Shown: piece after piece, positions 8,625-16,773 of the stretch
How positions within the stretch are numbered: position 1 is the first letter of the stretch
Layout: each line of letters begins with the position of its first letter
Source: Variovorax sp. CF079
GTDB taxonomy: Bacteria > Pseudomonadota > Gammaproteobacteria > Burkholderiales > Burkholderiaceae_C
Assembly: GCF_900101545.1 (NCBI RefSeq)
Contig: NZ_FMZU01000025.1
Span: 54,601 to 118,600 of the forward strand
Length of the DNA stretch: 64,000 nucleotides
Reading direction: 5' to 3'
The notes under the pieces: model-generated
Database searches by the model: none
What the model was told of the DNA's origin: nothing
Seen by the model: only the letters and a program-made list of their open reading frames with translations
Program-made: the position numbers and the translations under genes

Positions 8625-8919
8625 GCTTGGCCCCCCTTGACCTCTTCTTGGCCAAGTGCGTTGCGAACCGAGAGAAAGACCGGAATTTCAATCGTGCGCT
8701 GCTTGCGTCGGGCATCGTGAAGTTCGATGAAGCGGTCCAACGGGCTTCGTTGTTGCCGGTCAGCAAGGTTGCCCAGGAAAGGATCGTGGCGCTCATCCAT
8801 CGGCTCGCAGCGGAGGCCGGTGTCAAGGTGCCCTAGGACAGCTGGGCCTGAAGTCGACAGCCTGATGTCCGGGCGGGTCGCGGGCCTCAGTCGGTACTCT
8901 GGAACGACCCGGATAAAAT
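8625..8919 (+). repeat. Direct repeat copy 2 (~295 bp)
   Basis: Near-identical to 6463-6757. It contains the last ~70 codons of the DUF6036-like nucleotidyltransferase gene (stop TAG 8834-8836) without its beginning, plus the same downstream sequence. It ends a few bases before the next small gene, so this copy keeps the original downstream neighbour while copy 1 keeps the original upstream part. Confidence 0.95.
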
Positions 8920-8927
8920 AGTTGGTG

Positions 8928-9134
8928 ATGACGACTTCCGTGACCAAGAACAAGCTTTCCAACGACGGCTTCCGCTATGTCAAGAAGACCGTCGGGACCA
9001 TCATCGACACCCCCCGCGCCGAATCCATGATGTCGTGCTTCCGCTGCGGCACGTTCAAGCTGCGGAACCTTCTGGTCTCCAAGCGATTTCTCGGCAAGAA
9101 CATGCTGGTGTGCGCAGAGAAGTGCACGGGTTAA
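8928..9134 (+). CDS. Small conserved-looking Cys-containing protein
   Basis: A 68-residue basic protein from ATG 8928 (GTG 8925 and TTG 8922 are in frame). It has a CFRC pair near residue 38 and another Cys close to the end (VCAEKC), which may bind a metal or form a treble-clef-like knuckle. Its start sits immediately behind direct-repeat copy 2. Function not recognised; codon use is normal for the window. Confidence 0.6.
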   Translation: MTTSVTKNKLSNDGFRYVKKTVGTIIDTPRAESMMSCFRCGTFKLRNLLVSKRFLGKNMLVCAEKCTG

Positions 9135-9199
9135 TTCCTGCGCGGCGACTCGCTCGCTCAATAGCTGCCCGGGTGCACAGCTGGTTGACGGTCGAGCGT

Positions 9200-11743
9200 T
9201 CAGTTCCCTTGCTCGACGGCAGTGCCCTTGAGCTCCTGCCCAACCTCCTCGCACCGACGGCACAACGCCGACAAGAGCGACAACCGGTCATGTCGACGGC
9301 ATCGCGGGCAGAGACCGCGGCTCGTTCGGCGAACACGGACCCCGACCGACGTGCCCGCAGCCACCCCGACGCGCGCGACACCGAAGAAATCCCTCATCTC
9401 GTCCGGCATCACCAGGAAGAGCTCCTCTGAGCAAGGCAGTGTGACCTCCAGCTCAAGCTGGGCTGCGCTCTTCAAACCGTTGGCCAGGCCCGCCTCCACA
9501 TGTTGGTGGACCCGGTGTTTGAGACCGCTCAGCTGTTCGTAGGCCGCCCGCAACTCGACAGCTCGCTCCACCTTCGGCATTTGCAGTCCCTCGAGCGTCA
9601 GAAGCAAGGCCGAGGCCTCGGCACAGCCCATGGGCTTGCGGACCAACTGGAAGACTTCTTCAGCCGTGTATGGCAGCACCGGCACCAACAGCCGCATGAG
9701 CGTGTCAAGCACCCGGCCGAGCACGAACTGCGCTTCACGCCGGCGGGCAGAGTTCGCGGCGTCACAGTAGAGCGCGTCCTTGACGGCCGTGAAGTAGTCG
9801 CTTGAGACCGCATCGGCGTACTGCATCAGGGCAGCCGTTGCACCTGCGAAGTCGTAGCGTCCCGCGGCGGCCTGCACCGTGGCCACGAGCTGTTGGAGTT
9901 TGACGAGCTGCAGCCGATGCATCGAGTGCGTGAGCTCGACGGGCGCTTTGAACTCGAAGTCGACCAGGTTCTGCAGGCAGAACCGCAGCGTGTTACGCAG
10001 CTTGCGATAGCGCTCCACGGTACGTTCGAGCGACTGCGGGGATAGCTTCAGCTCCTTGGTGAAGTCTTGCTGCAGGGTCCAGAGCCTGAGCACGTCAGGG
10101 CTGTATCGCTTGAACATCTCGTCCATCGGCAGATAGTTCTTGCTCGACTTCGAATACTTGCGGCCGTGCTCATCCACGACAAAGCTATGGGTGAGCAGCG
10201 CCTTGTAAGGCGCCGGCCCGCCTGCGGCCACCGCTGTGAGCAAGGACGACTGGAACCAGCCGCGGTGCTGGTCAGAGCCCTCCAAGTAGACGTCCGCCGT
10301 CCTGCCAAAGCGTTTGCGCATCACGAGCTCGTGAGTCACGCCACTGTCGAACCAGACATCGAGGGTGCGACGTGGTCCGTCCGCCTGCCAGGCCTCGACG
10401 CCCTCCTCCACCACCCGCGCGAGCAGCGCGGCGTCCACTGCATTGCCCGGGTCTGCAAGGGGCGTGCCCCACAGGCGATTGCGCGACAAGCACCAGGACG
10501 TCCGCGACCGCAGCATGCTCCCAAGCCGCTCGCGCGCCGTCTCCGGTACGAACTGCACCTCCTTCAACGCCGCGAGGGCGCGCGGCCCCACTTCTCCCAG
10601 TTCAAGAAACCATTCCTCTGATGCCTTGAAGAAGACGGGCCGCTTGTGCCGCCAGCAGTGCGGGTACTCGTGCTGGAGGCTCGTGCGCGAGTGCACCAGA
10701 TCGCCCACACGCTCGAGCACGTGGTCCGACCCTTCGCGCAAAGTCATGCCCGCCATGTCGCCGTGCAGGAAGCGGCCACCCTCGTCGACGTAGTGCTCAA
10801 CGCCCAGCCCGTGAGCTTCTCCGACTCGGAAGTCGTCCATCCCAAAGGCTGGCGCCAAGTGCACCAGGCCGGTTCCGCTCGACGTCACATAGTCCGCCGC
10901 CAGCAGGGGCACGAGGTCGCCCGTGTAAGGGCTGCGCGCGTGAAGGCCGTGCAGGTCGACGGCCACGCCCGTCATTGCTTCACCTGGCGGCTGTGCTCGG
11001 ACAAGGGTCCTGCCGCCCTCCTCGACCGCTGCGTAGTCGAGGGCGGGATTGAATGCGACCGCCTTGTTGGCAGGCAGGGTGTAGGGCGTGGTGGTCCACA
11101 CCTGCAAGAACGTGTTTTCCCGTCCCTCCAGGGCGAAGAGGACCACCACGCTGTCTGATGCCCGCTCCTTGTACTCGACCTCCGCTTCGGCCAATGACGA
11201 TGCGCAGTCCGGGCACCAGTGCACCGGACGCAGACGCTTCACCACCGACGGCAGCGCGCTGAAGAGGCGCGACGCGCCGGCTTCGAATTCGGGGTCGAGC
11301 GTGAGGTACGGCTGCTCCCAATCGGCTGCGACGCCGAAGGTGCGGAACTCGGCTGTCTGGCTGGCCACCTGGCCCTCGGCGTAGGCTCGGCACGACTCGA
11401 CAAAGTCGCGCGTGTCGGCTTTGGAGTGCCCGAGCTTCTCCACCTCGAGCTCCACGGGGAGCCCGTGACAGTCGAAGCCTGGCACATAGGGCGCGAAGTA
11501 GCCATCCAGGCGCTTGAACTTCACCAGGGCATCCTTGAGTGTCTTGTTGACGAAGTGACCAAGGTGCAGGGCACCGTTGGCATAGGGCGGCCCGTCGTGC
11601 AAGAGGAAGGTCGGCCGCTCCCCGGGGCTGCGATGTAGCGCATCGACGGTGGCGGGCGCGCCCCACAGGGCGAGATAGGAGGATTTGTCCGAGTGCACTT
11701 GCGCGAGCTCGAACGACGACTTGAAAAGATTGAGGCTGTACAT
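9200..11743 (-). CDS. ileS: Isoleucine-tRNA ligase, short divergent paralogue
   Basis: An 847-residue class I tRNA synthetase that charges tRNA-Ile. Seen: HLGH (residues 60-63, HIGH motif) after DGPPYANG, the editing-domain strand VWTTTPYTLPANKA, WCPDC in the CP1 region, the KMSKS loop as KYSKS near residue 530, and a C-terminal zinc-finger-like CPRC followed by a CRRC pair. Typical betaproteobacterial IleRS is about 100 residues longer and has KMSKS; here the catalytic region after the editing domain is shortened (RNRLWGTPLADPGN). The gene stands alone on the minus strand, away from lspA, which usually accompanies the housekeeping copy. A leader with an Ile-containing mini-ORF and a terminator precedes it. 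I infer a second, inducible or inhibitor-tolerant IleRS; the substrate is well supported, the special role is not proven. Confidence 0.85.
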   Translation of the reverse strand: MYSLNLFKSSFELAQVHSDKSSYLALWGAPATVDALHRSPGERPTFLLHDGPPYANGALHLGHFVNKTLKDALVKFKRLDGYFAPYVPGFDCHGLPVELEVEKLGHSKADTRDFVESCRAYAEGQVASQTAEFRTFGVAADWEQPYLTLDPEFEAGASRLFSALPSVVKRLRPVHWCPDCASSLAEAEVEYKERASDSVVVLFALEGRENTFLQVWTTTPYTLPANKAVAFNPALDYAAVEEGGRTLVRAQPPGEAMTGVAVDLHGLHARSPYTGDLVPLLAADYVTSSGTGLVHLAPAFGMDDFRVGEAHGLGVEHYVDEGGRFLHGDMAGMTLREGSDHVLERVGDLVHSRTSLQHEYPHCWRHKRPVFFKASEEWFLELGEVGPRALAALKEVQFVPETARERLGSMLRSRTSWCLSRNRLWGTPLADPGNAVDAALLARVVEEGVEAWQADGPRRTLDVWFDSGVTHELVMRKRFGRTADVYLEGSDQHRGWFQSSLLTAVAAGGPAPYKALLTHSFVVDEHGRKYSKSSKNYLPMDEMFKRYSPDVLRLWTLQQDFTKELKLSPQSLERTVERYRKLRNTLRFCLQNLVDFEFKAPVELTHSMHRLQLVKLQQLVATVQAAAGRYDFAGATAALMQYADAVSSDYFTAVKDALYCDAANSARRREAQFVLGRVLDTLMRLLVPVLPYTAEEVFQLVRKPMGCAEASALLLTLEGLQMPKVERAVELRAAYEQLSGLKHRVHQHVEAGLANGLKSAAQLELEVTLPCSEELFLVMPDEMRDFFGVARVGVAAGTSVGVRVRRTSRGLCPRCRRHDRLSLLSALCRRCEEVGQELKGTAVEQGN

Positions 11744-11756
11744 GATTTCGGGTCCA

Positions 11757-11793
11757 GAAAAGCAAAAAGGCAGCGAGGGTGAGTCGCTGCCTT
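11757..11793 (-). terminator. Intrinsic terminator in the ileS leader (probable attenuator)
   Basis: On the minus strand AAGGCAGCGA - CTCACCC - TCGCTGCCTT forms a 10-bp stem with a 7-nt loop, followed by TTTTTGCTTTT. It points toward ileS and ends only ~14-25 nt before its ATG, so any transcript from upstream must pass it to reach the gene. That position is typical of attenuators, not of a terminator for a distant upstream gene. Confidence 0.75.
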
Positions 11794-11817
11794 GGGAGGT
11801 CGAGGTCGAAAGTGGGG

Positions 11818-11880
11818 CTAACCGCCCAACGTAATTCGCCCCCGGTGCTCGTTGGCAGCGGAGGTCGGAATAATCGGCAT
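11818..11880 (-). CDS. Possible leader peptide of ileS
   Basis: A 20-codon ORF (MPIIPTSAANEH..., stop TAG at 11818-11820) lies between the putative promoter and the terminator. It has two adjacent ATT Ile codons at positions 3-4 and a third ATT at position 16. Its codons 7-9 contain CGCTGCC (11854-11860), identical to the 3' arm of the terminator, so this segment could pair with the 5' arm GGCAGCG and form an alternative antiterminator. No convincing ribosome-binding site is seen, and the frame is also open upstream to an ATG at 11949, so the start is uncertain. Confidence 0.4.
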   Translation of the reverse strand: MPIIPTSAANEHRGRITLGG

Positions 11881-11947
11881 GGACCAGTGCTTGGACACGG
11901 TGAAATCGGGCGATGAGTTGAGGTTAGACGCGTTGTATCGCGTAGCC

Positions 11948-11977
11948 ATTTTAGCGGGACGCCATGGCGCCGCGCAA
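11948..11977 (-). promoter_or_regulatory. Candidate promoter for the ileS leader transcript
   Basis: On the minus strand TTGCGC (11972-11977) and TAAAAT (11948-11953) are separated by 18 bp. This would start a transcript near 11941, giving a ~200-nt leader before the ileS ATG. The -10 element is good and the -35 element weak. Confidence 0.4.
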
Positions 11978-12069
11978 ATGCGCACCCCGAGCCCCTTCGG
12001 CCCTATCGAGCGCCCACCGGCGCGTCGGGCCAATCGTCGTCCTGAGCCTTGGGAGGAGGAGCTCAAGGA

Positions 12070-12330
12070 CTCCAAATCGTCCAGTGCCTCTCGCTTCAAC
12101 CGAACGGCGCCGGTTCACCGAGGACGGAACGCTTGTTGGGTTTCGCTGAATCTAGGCTCACTCGAAGGCGGCGCATCACCTCGCTCGCGTCAACATATTC
12201 GCCGCTCGTTCTTGCATTGATGCGCGAGCTCACTCCACGAAGGCAGCTTGATCCTTGCGCCCACACACCGACACGCGCACCGCCGCCTCGACGAACTTCG
12301 ACAGGGCTCTTCCGTACCCGGAACCCGATC
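12070..12330 (-). pseudogene. Possible ParD/CopG-type antitoxin remnant
   Basis: Minus-strand frames in this stretch contain SGEYVDASEVMRR and, in another frame, LSKFVEAAV and LKREALDDLE. These resemble the ribbon-helix-helix antitoxin pattern of ParD proteins, but split across frames. No intact ORF or toxin partner is present. Weak call. Confidence 0.3.
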
Positions 12331-12381
12331 GACTTCATCGCGAATTTCACGGGTCACAGACAAATACATGGGTTCTTGTCG

Positions 12382-12792
12382 CTACTTGGGCTGCATCATT
12401 TTCTTGATCTCGTCCACGTGCTCGGCGGCACGCTGCGTGATATGGGCCATCGCATCGGACTGAGAGCGGCGCGCCATCTCGGCGAGTTCTTTCATATCGG
12501 CGATCGTCTTTTCGAATGCGCTGCGAACCACTTCAGTTTGCTTTGCCGGGTCTGTGCCCCCGCTGGCAGCGCCCTTGGCAACTTCCTGCATGACTTGCAT
12601 CGCCTCGGCCATCATTTCGCTTTGCTTGCGGACCATGGCCTGCATGGATTCATAAGCGGCCTTGTTGGCCTCAACCAATGCTTCCACATCCTTGCGTCGC
12701 GCCTCGACGATGGCCGTCATGTCGACGCCCGGCATCTTCAACTGCTCGAGCATTTTCTTCATATCGCCAAACGGATTGATCTCTGTTGCCAT
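12382..12792 (-). CDS. Phasin family protein
   Basis: A 136-residue, helix-rich protein lacking Cys and Trp, with a Met/Lys/Glu-rich amphipathic composition (MKKMLEQLKMPGVDM, then EALVEANKAAYESMQAM). This pattern is characteristic of the small phasin family that coats polyhydroxyalkanoate granules in Burkholderiales. ATG 12792 is preceded by AGGAGAG, whereas the ATG ten codons upstream has none, so 12792 is chosen. It is monocistronic: the next gene on this strand begins 638 bp away and has its own leader. Confidence 0.78.
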   Translation of the reverse strand: MATEINPFGDMKKMLEQLKMPGVDMTAIVEARRKDVEALVEANKAAYESMQAMVRKQSEMMAEAMQVMQEVAKGAASGGTDPAKQTEVVRSAFEKTIADMKELAEMARRSQSDAMAHITQRAAEHVDEIKKMMQPK

Positions 12793-12934
12793 AGCGTCTC
12801 TCCTGGTGATGGGCCGGAACAAAACCTGCGCCGGCGCAGCATCATTGCATATGGTGGCAGCTGTGGCATCCCCCGTCCGCTCAGGGTGTGGTGCCGCTCT
12901 GCGGTGCCCCCGCGGCGTTCGACGGGCCGAACGG

Positions 12935-13366
12935 CTACGCGCGCAGCAATGCGTTCAGCTGATCCACCATCTCGGCCCAATCGGCGTCCTCGCCGATCTC
13001 TTCCCGCAGGAACTGCGCTTGCCCAGGCGTCCAGAACGGAGCGTCCGCCAACTCGATCTCGCCGCGCAAGGGCCGATGCCTTGAGATGAATGAATCAATC
13101 TCGGGCTGAGTGCTTGGCAACCCAAGCTGACGAAACAGGTTCGGGAGGCTGTGGTCGGTGAGGTCCATTGACGGATTCTCCATCGAACGCGCATCTCTGA
13201 TCGCGTCCAGGTGTGCCATTTCGCTCGACGGCAACCCTGGTTGTTGCAGCTCGAAGCGCGACGTGGCGTCCATGACATACGACCAATGCCAGGCCCCTTC
13301 TCGCTCGACCAATGTGATCGCAACGTCGTGACCGTTGTAGTGGAACTCGGTCTCCAGCTCCGCCAT
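12935..13366 (-). CDS. DUF2789 protein with an extra N-terminal domain
   Basis: A 143-residue protein. The C-terminal ~77 residues (from MDLTDHSLPNLFRQLGLPS to the end, including APFWTPGQAQFLREE) match the DUF2789 family, which is normally a free-standing ~75-residue protein. The N-terminal ~65 residues (FHYNGHDVAITLVEREG, WSYVMDA) look like another small domain of the kind that occurs alone in related bacteria. The frame is uninterrupted, and GGAGGTG sits just before ATG 13366, so this appears to be a genuine fusion or two genes joined by loss of a stop. Function unknown. Confidence 0.7.
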   Translation of the reverse strand: MAELETEFHYNGHDVAITLVEREGAWHWSYVMDATSRFELQQPGLPSSEMAHLDAIRDARSMENPSMDLTDHSLPNLFRQLGLPSTQPEIDSFISRHRPLRGEIELADAPFWTPGQAQFLREEIGEDADWAEMVDQLNALLRA

Positions 13367-13599
13367 GGGCACCTCCACGGGATTGAGCCCACAAGTATGA
13401 GCTTCGCGACCATGGCGCGCGGCCTGTGCGGCCGCCATGGTCAGATCCGGTGCACAGGCGCAGCGCGTCCCGCCCGCAGGGTCCTGGACGCAGATCCGCA
13501 GGGGTCCCGCCAGTGCTCAGGCGACGATCCGGGCCTTGCGGTTGAGCGGCGCGCACGAGACATCACGAAGGCGGATTGACTGCCCGAAGGCGCGCCACC

Positions 13600-14172
13600 T
13601 CATCTGTGACCATCGTGCGCCCACCACTGCTTCAAGCGGCGCAGCAGCTGAACCGGACGCTTGTCCGCTCGAACGCGGCTCAGGTGCTCGCGATAGAGCG
13701 CACGCTGGGTAGTCAGTGCTGCCCGGAGAGCGACAAGATTGTCCTCTGTGTACAGCCAAACGCCTTGGAGCACGAAGTTGCCGGGCTTGCTCGAGTCCGG
13801 CTTCGGTCGAACATGGACGTCCGTGGCGCCGATGCTTCGCAACAGGTCGGATCGGGCTGCGGCAACCATCATGCCCTCGCCATACATCTCTATCTCCCGC
13901 GTCAAAGTAAAGCACACGGTCTGGATGCTAGGGAAGCGCTCCGCCAGAAACATAGTGACCTCGACCAGCAAGAGCGGGCCGAAGTTGCGTTGCTCGCTGC
14001 CCAAAGCCGGCGAAGCCAAGAAGCGACTGACGTGAACATCCGACCTGTCGGCGCTGACTTCGATCGGATCGAGCGAGCCAAGAAAGCGACCCCGGTCATA
14101 GACGAACACGGGTTCACCCAGTTCATAGTTCGACAGGTCCGGGCCCGCGAGGTGCAGTTTCTCAAAGATCAA
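13600..14172 (-). CDS. Hypothetical protein
   Basis: A 190-residue protein starting at TTG 14172; the nearby ATG is in another frame and stops after five codons. It has a mixed alpha/beta pattern (LLLVEVTMFLAERFPSIQ, EMYGEGMMVAAARSDLL), with a basic C-terminus. No Cys pair, signal peptide or membrane segment is seen. No family was recognised. Codon use fits the neighbours, so it is probably a real gene. Confidence 0.5.
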   Translation of the reverse strand: MIFEKLHLAGPDLSNYELGEPVFVYDRGRFLGSLDPIEVSADRSDVHVSRFLASPALGSEQRNFGPLLLVEVTMFLAERFPSIQTVCFTLTREIEMYGEGMMVAAARSDLLRSIGATDVHVRPKPDSSKPGNFVLQGVWLYTEDNLVALRAALTTQRALYREHLSRVRADKRPVQLLRRLKQWWAHDGHR

Positions 14173-15008
14173 AATTCATCAGGGTCGATTTCAAGTCATC
14201 CGGCGGCTGAAGGTCAAACCGAGGATGACACATCCTCTCTCGGGCAGGTATCGCGCGTTTCGGTGATCAAAGCGGACAATGTGCCCCACTTCACGTTCGG
14301 GCCGAGATCGTTATAGAGCATAAGCACCGGCAACGCCAACGAGCCGCCTCGGTTTGGCAACATGCACCGGGGCCGCCGACGCCGATCTTGTTGAAATCTG
14401 CATTCGTGCGAACCCAGCCAATCTCCAATTTGGCCGAAGCCTCGTCCCTTTCCCCCGCGGCGATGGCCGCTTGAACGGCCATGCCTCCGGCATCACCCCG
14501 TACTGTCAGCGCTATGGCATGGCTGCGAGACGCGACACGCATAGCTTGACTGGTCCACGGCCGACTGGCCCAACCGGGCCACCACCGCCTTGTAGTACTC
14601 GATGCCCATCAAGGCGCTCTGGGCCCGATCGGCCGCGTTCTCGCGAATGATCAGCTTGCCGCCGCACGCAAAGAAGGCCGACAGATCCGTGATCGCGCGC
14701 CTCGATCGGCGGCATGCGTTCCAAAAAAGCATTGGGGTCTTTTGATATCCCTGTGCAAATGGCGCGACACGGCACCCGCGTGCCTGCCGCGCCGACCGCG
14801 CCAAGGACGCCCATCGGCTTGCGGCGACCGCACTGCGCTTCAGCGAGCATGCGGTCCGACCTGGTCGAATTGCCAGCAGGGCTGCGCGCGTACAGCTGCG
14901 CTTCATTGAGGCCTTCGAAGCGGTTCTCCGTCTTGGCCTGGTACATGGGTGTCACTCGTTCAAGCGCTCGCCGTCGGGCAACCTCACCGATCACCTTCTG
15001 CTAGCCTG
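14173..15008. other. Intergenic stretch with gene relics
   Basis: Apart from the tannase-like fragment listed separately (about 14525-14690, minus strand), I see no gene here. Several overlapping frames on both strands are short and of poor composition. Confidence 0.5.
14525..14690 (-). pseudogene. Tannase/feruloyl esterase family fragment
   Basis: A minus-strand frame encodes DLSAFFACGGKLIIRENAAD followed by MGIEYYKAVVARLGQSAVD. This is the conserved C-terminal block of tannase/feruloyl esterase proteins, where the text normally runs into an H-containing LYVAPG motif. Here the continuation is frameshifted and the rest of the gene is absent. Confidence 0.6.
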
Positions 15009-15806
15009 ATGGCGATGGATGGACCTTGTCCAACTCGGCGGCGATTCGGCATGTGGACTGCGGTCTGCGCAGCTCTCGCCGCTTCCGGCATGGCCGGCTG
15101 CAGCTATCTCCCGCGCGCCGCCGTGGTCCCCATGCCCACGCGACTGGACAAGAGCAATTGCACGGCGGATGCCCGGACTCTCCTGGTCATCCTGCCGGGG
15201 CGCGGCATGAATTTGCGCGAGTTGGAGAGGGAGGGCTTCGTCGCGGCGGCCCGCTCGCTCGGGCTCGCAGTCGATGTAATGCGCGCCGACGCACATCTGG
15301 GCTATTACAGGGACCGCAGCATCCTCGAGCGCCTGCGCACCGACGTCATCGCGCCCGCGCAGGTGAAGGGCTACCGGTCAATCTGGCTGGCGGGCATCTC
15401 GATAGGTGGTCTTGGCGCACTGCGATATGCCGAGGCGCACCCTGCAGACGTGGCCGGGATCCTGGCGCTCGCGCCCTACCTCGGTGAGCCGGAAATGACC
15501 CAGGCGATCGTCGGCGCCGGCGGTCTGATGCGGTGGAAGGCACCGGCCGGCCCGCTCCTCGACGGGGAAATCGCTCCGCAGGCCTGGCGCAGCGTACGGA
15601 GCGTCTTGCTACGGGGTGAAGCATCCGCACGACCTCCCCTCTACCTTGGCTACGGGCTCTCCGACAGCCTCGCGCCCAGTCACCGCGTGCTTGCGCAGGT
15701 GTTGCCGCCTGGCCGAGTCTTCACCGCATCGGGTGGGCATGACTGGAAGCCGTGGCTGGGCTTGTGGCAACGCATGCTCGCAGCGTCGGAGCTGCCGCGC
15801 TGCTAA
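15009..15806 (+). CDS. Alpha/beta-hydrolase-type lipoprotein
   Basis: A ~265-residue exported protein. The N-terminus has RRR, a hydrophobic stretch and a lipobox-like end (ASGMAGC), so it is probably a lipoprotein. The nucleophile elbow is AGISIGGLGA (Ser near residue 133), and a late GGHDW provides a candidate catalytic His. GYGLSDSLAPSHRVL supplies a likely acidic residue. The frame is open to 14949, but ATG 15009 or 15015 puts the charged n-region directly before the signal core. Substrate unknown; an esterase role is inferred. Confidence 0.7.
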   Translation: MAMDGPCPTRRRFGMWTAVCAALAASGMAGCSYLPRAAVVPMPTRLDKSNCTADARTLLVILPGRGMNLRELEREGFVAAARSLGLAVDVMRADAHLGYYRDRSILERLRTDVIAPAQVKGYRSIWLAGISIGGLGALRYAEAHPADVAGILALAPYLGEPEMTQAIVGAGGLMRWKAPAGPLLDGEIAPQAWRSVRSVLLRGEASARPPLYLGYGLSDSLAPSHRVLAQVLPPGRVFTASGGHDWKPWLGLWQRMLAASELPRC

Positions 15807-15902
15807 CCCACCGGAAGGCTCAGGGCTGCGCGAATCTGCAAAACAAAGCCGCACCCCGCTCGTTGCAGCTCATCTGCGCGGCGATGGGAGGTTCTGTGAG
15901 TT

Positions 15903-16121
15903 TCAGGGCGGCGCACGTCGGCGCAGAACCTCAACCGGCCCCACGCCCTGATAGATGGTTTCGCCCGTCTTCAAGGAAGTCACAGTCCAGCGCTCGCCCG
16001 GCGTGACCTTGTAGTCTCCGGGCGCAAGCGGCAATTCGCGCTCTTCGTGAACGTCCGGCCCGAGCCACGACGGCATTCGAAGCAGGGTCGACGATTCCCG
16101 AAGGAGATCTTGCTGATTCAT
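15903..16121 (-). CDS. Small conserved protein (paralogue of the gene at 62709)
   Basis: A 72-residue soluble protein with LLRMPSWLGPDVHEEREL and TPGERWTVTSLKTGETIYQG. A close paralogue of 74 residues is encoded at 62709-62933, and most of the central 55 positions are identical. Its ATG overlaps the stop codon of the upstream gene (ATGA, 16118-16121), and AAGGAGAT lies about 18 bp inside the gene on the plus strand only, so it has no role here. Function unknown. Confidence 0.65.
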   Translation of the reverse strand: MNQQDLLRESSTLLRMPSWLGPDVHEERELPLAPGDYKVTPGERWTVTSLKTGETIYQGVGPVEVLRRRAPP

Positions 16122-16499
16122 GGATTCTTACAAGGTTCGTACTTGCCGCGTCGCACGGGCCGGCGAAGAAGCGCGCCGCCCATTTCGCGCGCGTGGCGCT
16201 CGTACTCGCGCCGGCGCGCGTCGGCAGGGGAAGGCGACCTGGCTCTGCGCGTCGGATTGATCTCGCACCACCACGTCTGCGGGAACATCGGCCCCGTGCC
16301 CTTGGCGCTGCGCGCCGGATGGACTTCGGTGCCGGTGATCAGCAAGCCGTGCGCGTTGAAGCAGCGTCACCTTGTCGAGCAGCGGTATCAGGTAGCTCTC
16401 CCGATCCAGTCCCACCAGCACGGCCACGCGCTTCATCCCCTTCCGATACACCAGCAGCTCGCCTGGCACAGGGTCAGCCTCGATGTCCTCGGGGTGCAT
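16118..16499 (-). pseudogene. Hypothetical gene with a one-base frameshift
   Basis: From ATG 16499 the frame reads MHPEDIEADPVPGELLVYRK, then LVGLDRESYLIPLLDKVTL. Near 16365 an extra base (CTGCTTCAAC for CTGTTCAAC-like text) shifts it. The other frame continues with LLITGTEVHPARSAKGTGPM and ends in CKNP with a TGA that overlaps the start of the small gene 16121-15903. The restored protein is about 125 residues. The sensible junction on both sides suggests either a very recent mutation or a sequencing error. Family not recognised. Confidence 0.55.
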
Positions 16500-16773
16500 C
16501 TTTTGCCCCTCTCGCCGGCAGCGGCAAATGATGGCGAGCACATGCGGAACATACTGTATGGGCGTATGGGGTATCCAGTTGGCCCCCGTGAACGGACAAG
16601 AACTGGATGCGCATCCATGCTTCAGCGCCAAACGCAAGTCGGATGCGGATGGAAACGACCGCCATTGACCGCCCGCCCCTTGCATACTATGGTGCGCTCA
16701 CGACCGGCACTGAGCGCGAGCCGCACCAGCAGGTCGGAGGTATCTGCGCTGAAATCAAGCGGGGGATGAACAA

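Noticed and set aside
11744..11980. T-box riboswitch before ileS
   Set aside because: I could not find the conserved T-box sequence (AGGGTGGNACCGCG), and T-boxes are not expected in Betaproteobacteria. A leader-peptide or other attenuator fits better.
13517..13915. Minus-strand ORF of 132 codons
   Set aside because: It overlaps the better 190-residue ORF in another frame and has low-complexity Arg-rich text.
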